Shown here: piece by piece, positions 21,487-30,727 of the stretch
How the letters are laid out: the number at the start of each line of letters is the position of its first letter
Numbering within the stretch: the first letter of the stretch is position 1
Assembly: GCA_003331305.1 (NCBI GenBank)
Contig: QOQB01000002.1
Coordinates: forward strand, 62,001-126,000
DNA length: 64,000 nucleotides
Source: Flavobacteriales bacterium
Lineage (GTDB): Bacteria > Bacteroidota > Bacteroidia > Flavobacteriales > Flavobacteriaceae
Reading direction: 5' to 3'
The notes under the pieces: model-generated
Told to the model about the DNA's origin: nothing
Seen by the model: only the letters and a program-made list of their open reading frames with translations
Databases searched by the model: none
Program-made: the position numbers and the translations under genes

Positions 21487-22467
21487 ATGGAAGCAACAAC
21501 CAACCTAGCAGAAAACGAAAACGTTTGGGGCGGAGGAAACAAACCACTGAATGCGTCTTACGGAAAAATGATGATGTGGTTTTTCATTGTTTCTGATGCA
21601 CTAACCTTTTCTGGTTTTCTTGTCGCTTACGGCTTTTCTCGTTTTAAAAATATTGACTCTTGGCCTATTGCCGATGAAGTCTTCTATCACTTTCCCTTTC
21701 TACATGGCATTGACGCACCCATGTATTACGTGGCACTCATGACCTTTATTCTTATTTTCTCATCAGTAACAATGGTGTTAGCAGTAGATGCCGGTCATAA
21801 AATGCAAAAAAATAAAGTTGCGGTATATATGCTACTTACTATTATTGGGGGTGCTGTTTTTGTGGGCTCGCAAGCTTGGGAGTGGAAAAACTTTATTAAA
21901 GGTGAATATGGCGCAGTAGAAACACGAGGCGGACAAATTTTACAGTTTGTTTCTGCCGATTCTGGTGAGCGTATTGCACTTTCTTCTTTTGCTAGCTCGC
22001 AGGTCTCCGAACGTGCACAGCATTCTGCCGATAATGGAATTTGGTATGCCGACGAAGCCACACTTCCTACATATACAGTAGCTGAGGTACAAGAAGGCTT
22101 CTTGGCAAATCCAGATTTGCGTATTAAGACTGAAATGATTGATGCCGAAACAGGACATAAAATTGTGCTAGATCGTGCAGCCTCCGAATCAAAAATTGCC
22201 CAAGCCGTATATGTGGTAGAAGGCGCTAACCTCATTCGAAACGAATATGGAAACCGCCTTTTTGCCGATTTCTTCTTCTTTATAACAGGCTTTCATGGCT
22301 TCCACGTACTATCAGGTGTTGTATTTAACGGCATTATATTTTTCAACATATTGTTGGGCACCTATGAACGTAGAGGACACTACGAAATGGTTGAAAAAGT
22401 AGGACTCTATTGGCACTTTGTAGACCTTGTATGGGTATTTGTATTCACCTTCTTTTATCTCGTTTAG
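21487..22467 (+). CDS. Cytochrome c oxidase subunit III with large soluble insertion
   Basis: At 326 residues this is much longer than the upstream paralogue. Helices at the N-terminal half and the C-terminal motifs F-H-G-F-H-V-L-S-G and Y-W-H-F-V-D-L-V-W-V-F-V-F are canonical for subunit III. Between them, about residues 140-255 form a hydrophilic insert that should project from the membrane. The intact W-H-F-V-D motif makes this the likelier partner of the CoxA at 4-5.7 kb. It is followed after 1 nt by the subunit IV gene. Confidence 0.92.
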   Translation: MEATTNLAENENVWGGGNKPLNASYGKMMMWFFIVSDALTFSGFLVAYGFSRFKNIDSWPIADEVFYHFPFLHGIDAPMYYVALMTFILIFSSVTMVLAVDAGHKMQKNKVAVYMLLTIIGGAVFVGSQAWEWKNFIKGEYGAVETRGGQILQFVSADSGERIALSSFASSQVSERAQHSADNGIWYADEATLPTYTVAEVQEGFLANPDLRIKTEMIDAETGHKIVLDRAASESKIAQAVYVVEGANLIRNEYGNRLFADFFFFITGFHGFHVLSGVVFNGIIFFNILLGTYERRGHYEMVEKVGLYWHFVDLVWVFVFTFFYLV

Positions 22468-22468
22468 C

Positions 22469-22843
22469 ATGGCACATAAACTTTCTATTTTTCGCGGACT
22501 TCTCACCTTCAAATCCAATATTCAAAAAATTTGGGGTGTACTCATTTTCCTTTCAATTGTAACAGCAGTTGAAGTAGCATTGGGAATAATCAAGCCTGCC
22601 TTTTTACTCACACCCGTGTTTGGCATGAAAGGGTTAAACTGGATTTTCATCATCCTGACAATTGTAAAAGCCTATTACATCGCATGGGACTTTATGCACC
22701 TTCGCGATGAGAAACGAAGCTTTACATCGTCAATAGTATTACCCCTTTTGATCCTTATTCCATACCTTATTTTTATACTGCTCATCGAGGCCGATTATAT
22801 TTACAATGTGATGCTTGACGGATTTGTGAGCTGGAATTTCTGA
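22469..22843 (+). CDS. Cytochrome c oxidase subunit IV family protein
   Basis: This small membrane protein has 124 residues and three hydrophobic helices, matching the prokaryotic subunit IV (CyoD/CaaD-like) pattern, including L-N-W-I-F-I-I and H-L-R-D-E-K-R. The ORF track begins 14 codons earlier inside the subunit III gene; the ATG at 22469, one base after that stop, is the sensible start. Its position after subunit III supports a structural oxidase role. Confidence 0.88.
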   Translation: MAHKLSIFRGLLTFKSNIQKIWGVLIFLSIVTAVEVALGIIKPAFLLTPVFGMKGLNWIFIILTIVKAYYIAWDFMHLRDEKRSFTSSIVLPLLILIPYLIFILLIEADYIYNVMLDGFVSWNF

Positions 22844-22850
22844 TCGTGTT

Positions 22851-23474
22851 ATGAAAAAATACATCGTTCTAGCTATACTATTTGTTTTTCCGCTAGTGGT
22901 GTATTTATTTTTCGCCTCTGGTGTAAACCGTTTTGCTAAACTTCCTGTACTGACGCAAAACATTGAAGAAATAGGTGAATACAGCGATGCACAATTTAAA
23001 GACCGCATAACAGTTCTTGGGTTTTTTGGTAATGTGTTACAAGACAAAAAGGCATTAGCATTAAACTTAAATCAAAAAATATATAAGCGCTTTTATAGGT
23101 TTACAGATTTTCAATTTCTTATTGCACTCCCACAAGGAACTGAAACACAAGCAGAAAATCTTAAAAACGAACTTGAAGGCACAACAGGCACCGATATGTC
23201 CCGTTGGAATTTTGTTTTTTTGCCACCCGATGATCTTCAATTTATTTTTAGAAGCTTAAACTTACCCTTGTCGCTTGATACGAATTTAGCCAACCCATTT
23301 GTTTTTATTGTTGACAGAAACGGAAATCTTCGCGGCAGAGACGACGATGATTTTTTTGGGTATGATGCGCGTTCTGTTGCGGACATCAACAACAACATGG
23401 TGGACGATGTAAAGGTTATTTTAGCGGAGTACCGATTGGCGTTAAAAAAATATAATCAAGCTAGAAAACCCTAA
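22851..23474 (+). CDS. Membrane-anchored Sco-like protein lacking cysteines
   Basis: The 207-residue protein has an N-terminal membrane anchor (residues 4-23) and a periplasmic domain. Its layout resembles thioredoxin-fold Sco proteins: a strand and glycine-rich segment I-T-V-L-G-F-F-G where Sco has its CxxxC, and N-P-F-V-F-I-V-D-R-N-G-N-L-R-G-R near the C-terminus. There is no cysteine in the whole protein, so it cannot bind copper like Sco1. It sits 2 nt before sco1 in the oxidase cluster, suggesting an assembly or chaperone role. The Sco relationship is inference from pattern and context. Confidence 0.7.
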   Translation: MKKYIVLAILFVFPLVVYLFFASGVNRFAKLPVLTQNIEEIGEYSDAQFKDRITVLGFFGNVLQDKKALALNLNQKIYKRFYRFTDFQFLIALPQGTETQAENLKNELEGTTGTDMSRWNFVFLPPDDLQFIFRSLNLPLSLDTNLANPFVFIVDRNGNLRGRDDDDFFGYDARSVADINNNMVDDVKVILAEYRLALKKYNQARKP

Positions 23475-23476
23475 GC

Positions 23477-24175
23477 ATGCGTCGTTACTCTTACATTGCT
23501 GTTGCATTTGTTATTTTGGTATTCGGTATCATTTTCATTCCACGGATAATAGACCGTTTTCAGCAATCTAGCTTGGTAGATAGTAATCGTTTGAGTGCTC
23601 CTATGCCGCTTTCGTTTATTGAGCTAAATGGCGAAGCAAAACGTGTTCCAGATTTTGTATTTACCAATCAAGATGAGCGCTTAATTTCTAATGAAGATTA
23701 TTTGGGTAAAGTATATGTGATTGAGTTTTTCTTTACCACCTGCCCAACTATTTGTCCTGTTATGAATGCTAATATGAAACGTTTAGAGGCGGCGTTTGGA
23801 AATAGGGATGATTTTGGCATTGCTTCTTTTACCATTGACCCAGAAAAAGACACCCCCGAACAACTTAAGCGATACGCCGAAAACCTAGGTGTGTTTAGTC
23901 AAAACTGGCATTTCCTCACAGGAAAAGCAGAGACCATTTACGAACTAGCTAATACCGGTTTTAACATCTTTGCTGGCATTAACCCTAATGTTGCGGGCGG
24001 GTTTGAGCATCAAGGGTATTTTGCCTTAGTGGATCAAAATGGCTACCTTCGTTCTAGAACTGATCGATTTGGCAATCCAATTGTCTATTACTTGGGTATT
24101 CCCGAGTCTGAATTAGACATACAAGGGACGGATATGCTACTCGAAGATGTTCTAAAATTGCTAGAAAATGAATAA
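23477..24175 (+). CDS. Sco1/SenC copper chaperone
   Basis: Sco1 delivers copper to the CuA site of cytochrome c oxidase subunit II. The 232-residue protein has an N-terminal anchor (residues 4-24), the copper-binding C-P-T-I-C-P motif after F-F-F-T-T, and the distal His in F-E-H-Q-G-Y. D-P-E-K-D-T-P is a family hallmark. It follows the cysteine-free Sco-like gene by 2 nt and overlaps the DUF420 gene by 8 nt. Confidence 0.95.
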   Translation: MRRYSYIAVAFVILVFGIIFIPRIIDRFQQSSLVDSNRLSAPMPLSFIELNGEAKRVPDFVFTNQDERLISNEDYLGKVYVIEFFFTTCPTICPVMNANMKRLEAAFGNRDDFGIASFTIDPEKDTPEQLKRYAENLGVFSQNWHFLTGKAETIYELANTGFNIFAGINPNVAGGFEHQGYFALVDQNGYLRSRTDRFGNPIVYYLGIPESELDIQGTDMLLEDVLKLLENE

Positions 24176-24692
24176 AAAATCGCTTAAAAGGTATAATACC
24201 ATTATCGTTGTTGTTTCTATTGTAATCCCCATTATAGTTTCAGCATTATTTACCGTCCGTATTCCTAATGTCGCACCGCTCAACATGCTTCCTCCCATTT
24301 ATGCCACCATAAATGGAATTACAGCTGTTTTATTGTTGCTTGCCGTTGCACAAATTAAACGTGGTAATCGAAAAAATCACGAAAGGCTGATGAAAATCAA
24401 TATATTTTTATCGCTGCTTTTTTTGGTGATGTATATCGCCTACCACATTACGTCAGACTCGACTCCTTACGGGGGAGAAGGCATTATTAGGTATGTGTAT
24501 TTTTTTATTTTAGTCACGCATATTGTGCTCTCTGTTGCGCTAATTCCGTTGGTGTTATTCACGTACAAACACGCTGCACTTCGTGACTTTAAGGCACACA
24601 CACGGCTGTCAAAAATAACCTTTCCCATATGGCTTTATGTCGCGGTTACTGGGGTGGTTGTTTACCTTATGATTGCTCCTTATTACGGTTAA
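24168..24692 (+). CDS. DUF420 membrane protein (CtaM-like oxidase assembly factor)
   Basis: This 174-residue polytopic protein has about five helices and the DUF420 pattern, including N-x-H-E-R-L-M-K and Y-I-A-Y-H. DUF420 members such as CtaM have been linked to aa3 oxidase maturation. It overlaps sco1, consistent with an assembly role. Confidence 0.88.
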   Translation: MNKKSLKRYNTIIVVVSIVIPIIVSALFTVRIPNVAPLNMLPPIYATINGITAVLLLLAVAQIKRGNRKNHERLMKINIFLSLLFLVMYIAYHITSDSTPYGGEGIIRYVYFFILVTHIVLSVALIPLVLFTYKHAALRDFKAHTRLSKITFPIWLYVAVTGVVVYLMIAPYYG

Positions 24693-24693
24693 A

Positions 24694-24891
24694 ATGGGTG
24701 CAATTCTCACAGTTATTTTTTCAGCTATTTTGGGATCACAATGCGCCATGTGTCGAGCAGTTTTAGAAACGGGTGCAGATGCCGAAACAGCCAAAAGCCT
24801 CAACGACGGTATTGTTTACTTAATGGTAATTCCATATATCCTTGTAGGCGTAGTTGGCTACGCTGTTTATAGACAGTTCTACAAAAAATAA
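24694..24891 (+). CDS. Small CxxC membrane protein, 65 residues
   Basis: The ORF track begins 7 codons earlier inside DUF420; the ATG at 24694, one base after that stop, is preferred. The product has an N-terminal hydrophobic segment, a C-A-M-C motif at about residue 16-19, a short acidic stretch (G-A-D-A-E-T-A-K), and a second helix ending in Y-R-Q-F-Y-K-K. I do not know an experimentally defined function. Its place at the end of the oxidase cluster suggests metal handling or a thiol role in assembly. Confidence 0.75.
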   Translation: MGAILTVIFSAILGSQCAMCRAVLETGADAETAKSLNDGIVYLMVIPYILVGVVGYAVYRQFYKK

Positions 24892-24899
24892 TACTTTTG
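24892..24899 (+). promoter_or_regulatory. -7 promoter element of the ABC exporter operon
   Basis: TACTTTTG matches TAnnTTTG directly after the stop of the small CxxC gene, with a leader of about 60 nt to the ATPase gene. Confidence 0.5.
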
Positions 24900-24961
24900 T
24901 AACATATTTATTACTTGTTCGTTATGCAAGTATATCTACTGAGATTGCCTAAAGCCTCCTT

Positions 24962-25666
24962 ATGATAAAAATAAAAGAATTGCATAAGTCCTATACTATG
25001 GGGCAAAACACACTTTATGTATTAAAGGGGATAGACTTTGATGTACGTGAAGGAGAGATGGTTGCGATCATGGGGTCGTCGGGATCTGGCAAATCTACTT
25101 TACTCAATATTTTGGGGATGTTAGATACTGCCGATTCTGGTACGTACATATTAGACAGTAACCCCATTAAAGAACTTGATGAAACCAAAGCCGCCATTTA
25201 CAGGAACAAATTTTTGGGGTTTGTGTTTCAGTCGTTTAATCTAATTTCATATAAGACAGCGTTAGAGAATGTGATGCTCCCGCTGTATTATCAAAAAGTC
25301 AACCGAAAAGAACGGCAAGCACGGGCGCAAAATTTTTTAGAGCAAGTAGGGCTAGGCCCTTGGGCGTCACACCACCCCAACGAACTTTCGGGTGGACAAA
25401 AACAGCGTGTTGCTATCGCTCGAGCTTTGGTATCCGAGCCTAAAGTGCTTCTTGCCGATGAGCCAACAGGGGCCTTAGATTCCAAAACCTCTTATGAGTT
25501 AATGGATGTGCTGCAAAAAATTAACGACACAGGAATTACGCTCCTCATTGTAACACATGAAGAAGATATTGCCAAGATGTGTAAACGAATAGTGCATTTG
25601 CGGGACGGGGTAATTGTTGAAGACAAAAAAGTTAAGCAAGTAAGAGCCAGTTCGTATGTGGAATAG
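24962..25666 (+). CDS. ABC transporter ATP-binding protein, MacB/LolD type
   Basis: This 234-residue ATPase has Walker [10 protein letters not shown], signature [15 protein letters not shown] and Walker [12 protein letters not shown], all typical of the MacB/LolD/FtsE branch. It would power the two permeases encoded next. Its last codons overlap the first permease gene by 11 nt. Confidence 0.95.
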   Translation: MIKIKELHKSYTMGQNTLYVLKGIDFDVREGEMVAIMGSSGSGKSTLLNILGMLDTADSGTYILDSNPIKELDETKAAIYRNKFLGFVFQSFNLISYKTALENVMLPLYYQKVNRKERQARAQNFLEQVGLGPWASHHPNELSGGQKQRVAIARALVSEPKVLLADEPTGALDSKTSYELMDVLQKINDTGITLLIVTHEEDIAKMCKRIVHLRDGVIVEDKKVKQVRASSYVE

Positions 25667-26885
25667 AGACCGTTGGCAAGAAATGTTTTATACCCTGCGC
25701 AAGAACAAATTGCGCACAACACTATCGGGTTTTACGGTAGCGATGGGGATCTTCATTTTTGTATTGCTTTTTGGTTTTGGTAACGGACTCAAAAACTCGT
25801 TCCAAGAATTTTTTATGGACGATTCTACCAATACGGTTTGGTTGTATCCAGGGCAAACAGAAAAACCCTATCGAGGCTTTAAAGCAAAACGGCGAATTAT
25901 TTTTAAAAATGATGACCTAGTAGATATTCAGCAAAACTTTCCTTTTTTTATCGAGTATTTAACACCACGCATTAGCCGCGGTGCACTTGTAAAAAGAGGT
26001 AAGGAAAGTAATAACTACACGATTAGAGCAGTAGCACCAGGACATCAATATGCCGAAAAGACAATCATCACTAATGGGCGCTATATCAATGAAGCGGATG
26101 TACAAAACAAAACCAAATTTGCTACTATTGGGAGACTAGTTGAAAATGATTTATTTGGAGACAAGCCCTCAATAGGACAACAGATTGATGTGGGGGGGAT
26201 ATCATTCAAAGTAGTAGGCGTATTTAAAGACGATGGCGGCGATAATGAAGAACGCCTTATTTATATTCCGTACACCACAAGGCAACGTCTCGAAAAAAGC
26301 AACGACCGCATAGATCAAATTATCGTAGCATTTCGCCCTGAGCTAGGCTATGCAGGTGCGTTAGCACTAGAAAAGAAGCTAAACGCCTTTATGCGTAAAA
26401 AACACAACATTGCCCCTAACGATCGCAGCGGTATTTATGTGCGTAATGTTGCGGCCGACTTAAAGGAAACACAACAATTTGCTGGTGTACTGCAATGGGT
26501 AGTCTTTTTTATTGGGATTGGTACATTGCTAGCTGGTATTATTGGTATTTCCAACATCATGGTCTTTGTGGTAAAAGAGCGCACCAAGGAGTTGGGCATA
26601 CGCAAGGCGATTGGTGCAACGCCTAAGTCAGTGATAGGAATGATTCTACATGAGTCGGTCTTTATTACCACCATTGCGGGCTACGTTGGTTTGTTGGCAG
26701 GCGTGGGGACGTTATCGCTCATTGGCGATTCGTTAGAAGAGTTTTTTATCATAAATCCATATATAAGCACCAACACTGCCGTTATTGCAACGCTTATTTT
26801 AATTCTTTTTGGCGCAATAGCGGGCTATATTCCTGCCCGACGGGCAGCTAAAATTAAACCCATAATTGCCTTAAGAGACGAATAA
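25656..26885 (+). CDS. MacB-type ABC permease, first copy
   Basis: This 409-residue permease has one N-terminal helix, a large periplasmic MacB-PCD domain (about residues 45-270) and three C-terminal helices of the FtsX type, with E-R-T-K-E-L-G-I-R-K-A-I-G-A-T-P. It has no fused ATPase, so it depends on the preceding gene. It probably forms a heterodimer with the following permease, which is similar but distinct. Confidence 0.93.
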   Translation: MWNRDRWQEMFYTLRKNKLRTTLSGFTVAMGIFIFVLLFGFGNGLKNSFQEFFMDDSTNTVWLYPGQTEKPYRGFKAKRRIIFKNDDLVDIQQNFPFFIEYLTPRISRGALVKRGKESNNYTIRAVAPGHQYAEKTIITNGRYINEADVQNKTKFATIGRLVENDLFGDKPSIGQQIDVGGISFKVVGVFKDDGGDNEERLIYIPYTTRQRLEKSNDRIDQIIVAFRPELGYAGALALEKKLNAFMRKKHNIAPNDRSGIYVRNVAADLKETQQFAGVLQWVVFFIGIGTLLAGIIGISNIMVFVVKERTKELGIRKAIGATPKSVIGMILHESVFITTIAGYVGLLAGVGTLSLIGDSLEEFFIINPYISTNTAVIATLILILFGAIAGYIPARRAAKIKPIIALRDE

Positions 26886-28153
26886 TGTTTAGAGCGCTTT
26901 TTGATAGAGATACCTGGCAAGAAATTTTTGGTTCAATCCAAAAAAACAAACTGCGTACGTTGATAACCGTAATTGGTGTGTTGTGGGGAATCTTTATTTA
27001 CATCACGCTTTCAGGAGCATCAAAGGGTTTAGACAATGGCTTTGAGCGTCAATTTGAAGAAGTTGCTATTAACTCTCTTTTTGTTTGGGCACAAAACACC
27101 AGTATTCCCTACGATGGATTTCGAACGGGACGCAACATGCAGCTCAAACTTGACGACCAAAGTTACTTAATGCAGCGCGTGCCTCAGCTTCAGTACGTGG
27201 CACCTAGAATTGCAAGGGGTGTTTTTGGAGGGGATGGAGCTTCTGTAAAACGAGGCGGTAAAAGCGGCGCTTATGCCGTGTATGGGGATTTCCCCATATT
27301 GGTAAAAATCGCCTCGAAAGATATTTTTGATGGAGGACGTTTTTTAAATCAGGCAGATATGGATAACCAACGAAAAGTTTGTGTGATTGGTGAACGTACC
27401 CAAACCGAACTTTTTGAAAAGGATGAAGACCCCATTGGAAATTACATTCAGATTGATGAGATGTATTTTCAAGTAGTTGGCATTCATAAATTTTCAGGAG
27501 GCGGTGGATTTGAAAATGATAGCGATATTTTTATTCCCTTCACTACATATAAAAAGGTGTACAACACTGGAGATAATGTTGATTGGTTTGCCATGGCGGC
27601 TTATGACAATGCCGATGTAGTAGCTGTTGAAAAAGACATTAAAGCCGCGCTTAAAGTAAAACACCGCGTGCACCCTGATGATGAATTTGCTTTTGGCAGC
27701 TTCAATTTGGGCGAGGTTTTTAACAGAGTAAAAGGGTTTTCGAGCGGGATGTATTTTCTGTCACTTATTGTGGGTATCGCTACCATTTTAGCAGGGGTTA
27801 TTGGCATTGGAAATATTTTATTGATTTCGGTGCAAGAACGCACTAAAGAGTTAGGTATTCGTCGAGCCTTAGGCGCTACCCCTAGGGAGGTGCGCATGCA
27901 AATTATTATTGAGTCCGTATTTTTAACCCTTATCGCTGGAATTATAGGTATTATTTTAGGCTCTTTTGTGTTGGCAATCATAAACGCTATGACGGCTGAT
28001 AACTCGGGGTTTCCTTATGCGAACCCAACAGTACCTATCAAATTTATTTTAATCGCATTAGGACTCATGGTTGGATTAGGAACACTAATTGGACTTATTC
28101 CTGCACAACGCGCGGTAAGTATCAAACCCATAGACGCATTAAGAGAAGAATAA
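26885..28153 (+). CDS. MacB-type ABC permease, second copy
   Basis: This 422-residue paralogue of the preceding permease has the same layout: N-terminal helix, periplasmic MacB-PCD domain and an FtsX C-terminal part with E-R-T-K-E-L-G-I-R-R-A-L-G-A-T-P. Both begin with a D-R-D/T-W-Q-E-like segment, pointing to an old tandem duplication. It overlaps its neighbour by 1 nt. Confidence 0.93.
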   Translation: MFRALFDRDTWQEIFGSIQKNKLRTLITVIGVLWGIFIYITLSGASKGLDNGFERQFEEVAINSLFVWAQNTSIPYDGFRTGRNMQLKLDDQSYLMQRVPQLQYVAPRIARGVFGGDGASVKRGGKSGAYAVYGDFPILVKIASKDIFDGGRFLNQADMDNQRKVCVIGERTQTELFEKDEDPIGNYIQIDEMYFQVVGIHKFSGGGGFENDSDIFIPFTTYKKVYNTGDNVDWFAMAAYDNADVVAVEKDIKAALKVKHRVHPDDEFAFGSFNLGEVFNRVKGFSSGMYFLSLIVGIATILAGVIGIGNILLISVQERTKELGIRRALGATPREVRMQIIIESVFLTLIAGIIGIILGSFVLAIINAMTADNSGFPYANPTVPIKFILIALGLMVGLGTLIGLIPAQRAVSIKPIDALREE

Positions 28154-28171
28154 TAACGAAAAACTATACAA

Positions 28172-29302
28172 ATGAAAAAAGTCACCAAATATATTCTTAT
28201 CACACTACTTGTTTTTGGCGTGCTGTTTTCGGCGGCATACTTTGCTAAAACTAATAGCAAATCGGCTATTACATATAAAACCGAAACATTGTTTAAAACC
28301 ACTATTGAAAAGGAAACAGTGATCACGGGAAAGGTTATACCAGAAGATGAAGTGGAAGTAAAGCCACAAATTGGCGGAATCATTGACCGTATTTTTGTGG
28401 AAGAAGGCGATCAAGTAACTACGGGCGACCTCATCGCACGTATTAAAGTGGTACCCAACGAGCAAAATCTTAACGCAGCTCAAGGGCGCGTAAAAAAGGC
28501 GCAAATTTCCTTTGCCACACGCAAGAAAGATTTTGATCGTAACAAGTCGCTGTACGAGAAGGGTATTATTTCTAATGCTGATTTTATCGCCAATGAGTTG
28601 CTGTTTAATCAGGCAAAACAAGATGTATTAAACGCCGAAAGTGATCTGAAAATTATTAAGGAAGGCTCTATCGGTGGATCTAATGCCGCCAATACCGACA
28701 TTCGAGCTACCGTTCCCGGGACTGTTTTGGAAATCCCTGTTAAGGAAGGTGATCAAGTTATTGAATCCAACAGTTTTAACGCCGGAACAACTATTGCGGC
28801 TATTGCCGATTTAGGCAAGATGATTTTTGAAGGGAAAGTAGATGAAGCAGAAGTGGCATCGTTGCGTGTTGGAATCCCGTTAAAAGTGAGTTTGGGGGCT
28901 ATTGAAGATCAAGAATTAGACGCTACTTTACAATTTATCGCACCAAAAGGCTCCGAAGAACAAGGGGCTGTGCAATTTAAGATTGAAGCGGATATGGTGC
29001 TTAACGATAGCATTTTTGTGCGTGCAGGCTACAGTGCTAATGCTTCAATAGTATTAGATCGCAAAGAAGACGCATTTGCATTGCGTGAAGCACTTATTCA
29101 GTTTGACCGAAAGACACAAGACCCCTTTGTGGAAGTTATGACAGGCGATCAGAAATTTGAACGCCGTGACGTAAAACTTGGTATTTCAGATGGTGTAAAT
29201 GTGGAAGTTCTTAAGGGTGTTTCAGAAGAAGACCAAGTAAAGGTATGGAACCGTACTGAAGAACGTGACGAGGATAACGAAAATGACCAAGACGATGCGT
29301 AG
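28172..29302 (+). CDS. Periplasmic adaptor (membrane fusion) protein
   Basis: The 376-residue MacA/HlyD-type adaptor has an N-terminal anchor, a lipoyl half-motif V-E-E-G-D-Q-V-T-T-G-D-L-I-A-R, a coiled-coil hairpin (about residues 95-165), the second lipoyl half V-P-G-T-V-L-E-I-P-V-K-E-G-D-Q-V, and beta-barrel and membrane-proximal domains. It links the MacB-type permeases to the outer-membrane channel encoded next. The acidic C-terminus (E-D-N-E-N-D-Q-D-D-A) is notable. Confidence 0.93.
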   Translation: MKKVTKYILITLLVFGVLFSAAYFAKTNSKSAITYKTETLFKTTIEKETVITGKVIPEDEVEVKPQIGGIIDRIFVEEGDQVTTGDLIARIKVVPNEQNLNAAQGRVKKAQISFATRKKDFDRNKSLYEKGIISNADFIANELLFNQAKQDVLNAESDLKIIKEGSIGGSNAANTDIRATVPGTVLEIPVKEGDQVIESNSFNAGTTIAAIADLGKMIFEGKVDEAEVASLRVGIPLKVSLGAIEDQELDATLQFIAPKGSEEQGAVQFKIEADMVLNDSIFVRAGYSANASIVLDRKEDAFALREALIQFDRKTQDPFVEVMTGDQKFERRDVKLGISDGVNVEVLKGVSEEDQVKVWNRTEERDEDNENDQDDA

Positions 29303-30722
29303 AATGTTATTACTTTTTGTCACAATACAGCTGTTGTTTGGCTACAGCCAACAAAGCCAACAATCTGTACCCTGGACGTTGGAAGCCGCTGTAGAGCATG
29401 CCGTAAAAAACAACTTGCAAATCAGACAAGCCTATTTGGATGTTATGGATGCCGAAACGTATAAAAGCCAAGCCATTGGAAACTTCTTGCCCTCGTTAAA
29501 CCTTTCGGCAGGGCATTCGTGGAATGTGGGTCTCAATAGGAATCTTACGACCAATACTTTAGAAGATATGACCAATCAATTCTCAAATGGTTCGTTGGAT
29601 ATGGGTGTAAATATCTACAATGGCAAACGAAATGTATACCAATTGCTAAGTGCCAATTTGGGTGTTTTGGCTCGTCAATATCAGTTAGAAGACATGAAAG
29701 AAGACGTGATGCTTTTGGTGGTAAACGGCTATTTGCAAGTCTTGTTCAGTAAAGAAAATCTGGCGGTTCAAAACAACCAGCTATTGGTCGCCAAATCGGA
29801 ACTAGAGCAAACCCAGGCATTAGTAAATGCAGGTGTATTGCCCCAAGGCGAATTGTACGAACTGCAAGCCACACTAGCTACTCAAGAGCAACAAGCGGTT
29901 ACGGCAAATAATGAATACGAAATGGCGCGTATCTCTTTAGCACAACTACTGCTTTTAAAGGATTTTGAAAATTTTTCCATTGCCGATTTTGATTACGACA
30001 TGGTAGCCACGATGATACTCGATAAATCTCCTCAAGAATTATTTGACAAAGCGGTTTCCTCTAGAAACGATATTAGGTTTGCCGAAACTAATGTAGATAT
30101 CGCAGAGACAAATTTAAAAATTGCCAAAGCAGCTTATCAGCCTAGTTTATCGGGATATTACAGCTATAGCTCCCGTCTTTCTTATGCAGACAGATTGGTG
30201 CCAACAGGAGCTGTAAGTCTTGTTGAGTTTGGTACGGTTGCCGAAACAGGACAAGCCGTTGTGATACCACAAGCACAAACCGAAAGCGCTTCACATTTGC
30301 CTATAGGCGATCAGTTAAGACAAAACGACGGGCACAACTTTGGCGTGAGTTTGCGCATCCCTATATTGAATGGGCTTACGGTAAAGAATAATGTGCGTCG
30401 CAATAAAGTCAATGTAGACCGATCTTCAACTGCTTTGACCCAACAGAAACAAGATTTAGAGCGTACCATTTACCAATCATACAACGATGCTAAGGGTGTG
30501 TTGAAAGCCTATGAAGCAGCTCAAAAAACTACCCAGGCGCGAAAAGAAGCCTATCAGTATGCCTTAAATCGATTTAATGCAGGCGCAGCTACTTCGTTGC
30601 AATTTTCACAAGCAAAACAACGGTACGACTCGGCGGTTTCTGCAGAACTTCGCGCGAAGTTTGATGCCATATTCCGAATCAAAATTTTAGAGTTTTATTT
30701 TGGTATTCCGCTAACGCTGTAA
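29283..30722 (+). CDS. TolC-family outer membrane efflux protein
   Basis: This 479-residue TolC homologue has a signal peptide and two internal repeats of the outer-membrane efflux protein family (A-V-E-H-A-V-K-N-N-L-Q-I-R-Q near the N-terminus; R-N-D-I-R-F-A-E-T-N midway). I start at the ATG at 29283; the ORF track's GTG at 29265 and an ATG at 29295 are alternatives. It overlaps the adaptor gene by 20 nt, completing an exporter operon. The exported substrate cannot be read from sequence. Confidence 0.92.
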   Translation: MTKTMRRMLLLFVTIQLLFGYSQQSQQSVPWTLEAAVEHAVKNNLQIRQAYLDVMDAETYKSQAIGNFLPSLNLSAGHSWNVGLNRNLTTNTLEDMTNQFSNGSLDMGVNIYNGKRNVYQLLSANLGVLARQYQLEDMKEDVMLLVVNGYLQVLFSKENLAVQNNQLLVAKSELEQTQALVNAGVLPQGELYELQATLATQEQQAVTANNEYEMARISLAQLLLLKDFENFSIADFDYDMVATMILDKSPQELFDKAVSSRNDIRFAETNVDIAETNLKIAKAAYQPSLSGYYSYSSRLSYADRLVPTGAVSLVEFGTVAETGQAVVIPQAQTESASHLPIGDQLRQNDGHNFGVSLRIPILNGLTVKNNVRRNKVNVDRSSTALTQQKQDLERTIYQSYNDAKGVLKAYEAAQKTTQARKEAYQYALNRFNAGAATSLQFSQAKQRYDSAVSAELRAKFDAIFRIKILEFYFGIPLTL

Positions 30723-30727
30723 AGTAG

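Noticed and set aside
21795-22235. 146-aa minus-strand ORF opposite the subunit III insertion
   Set aside because: It is antisense to the insertion domain of subunit III, which is in frame with canonical flanking helices on the plus strand.
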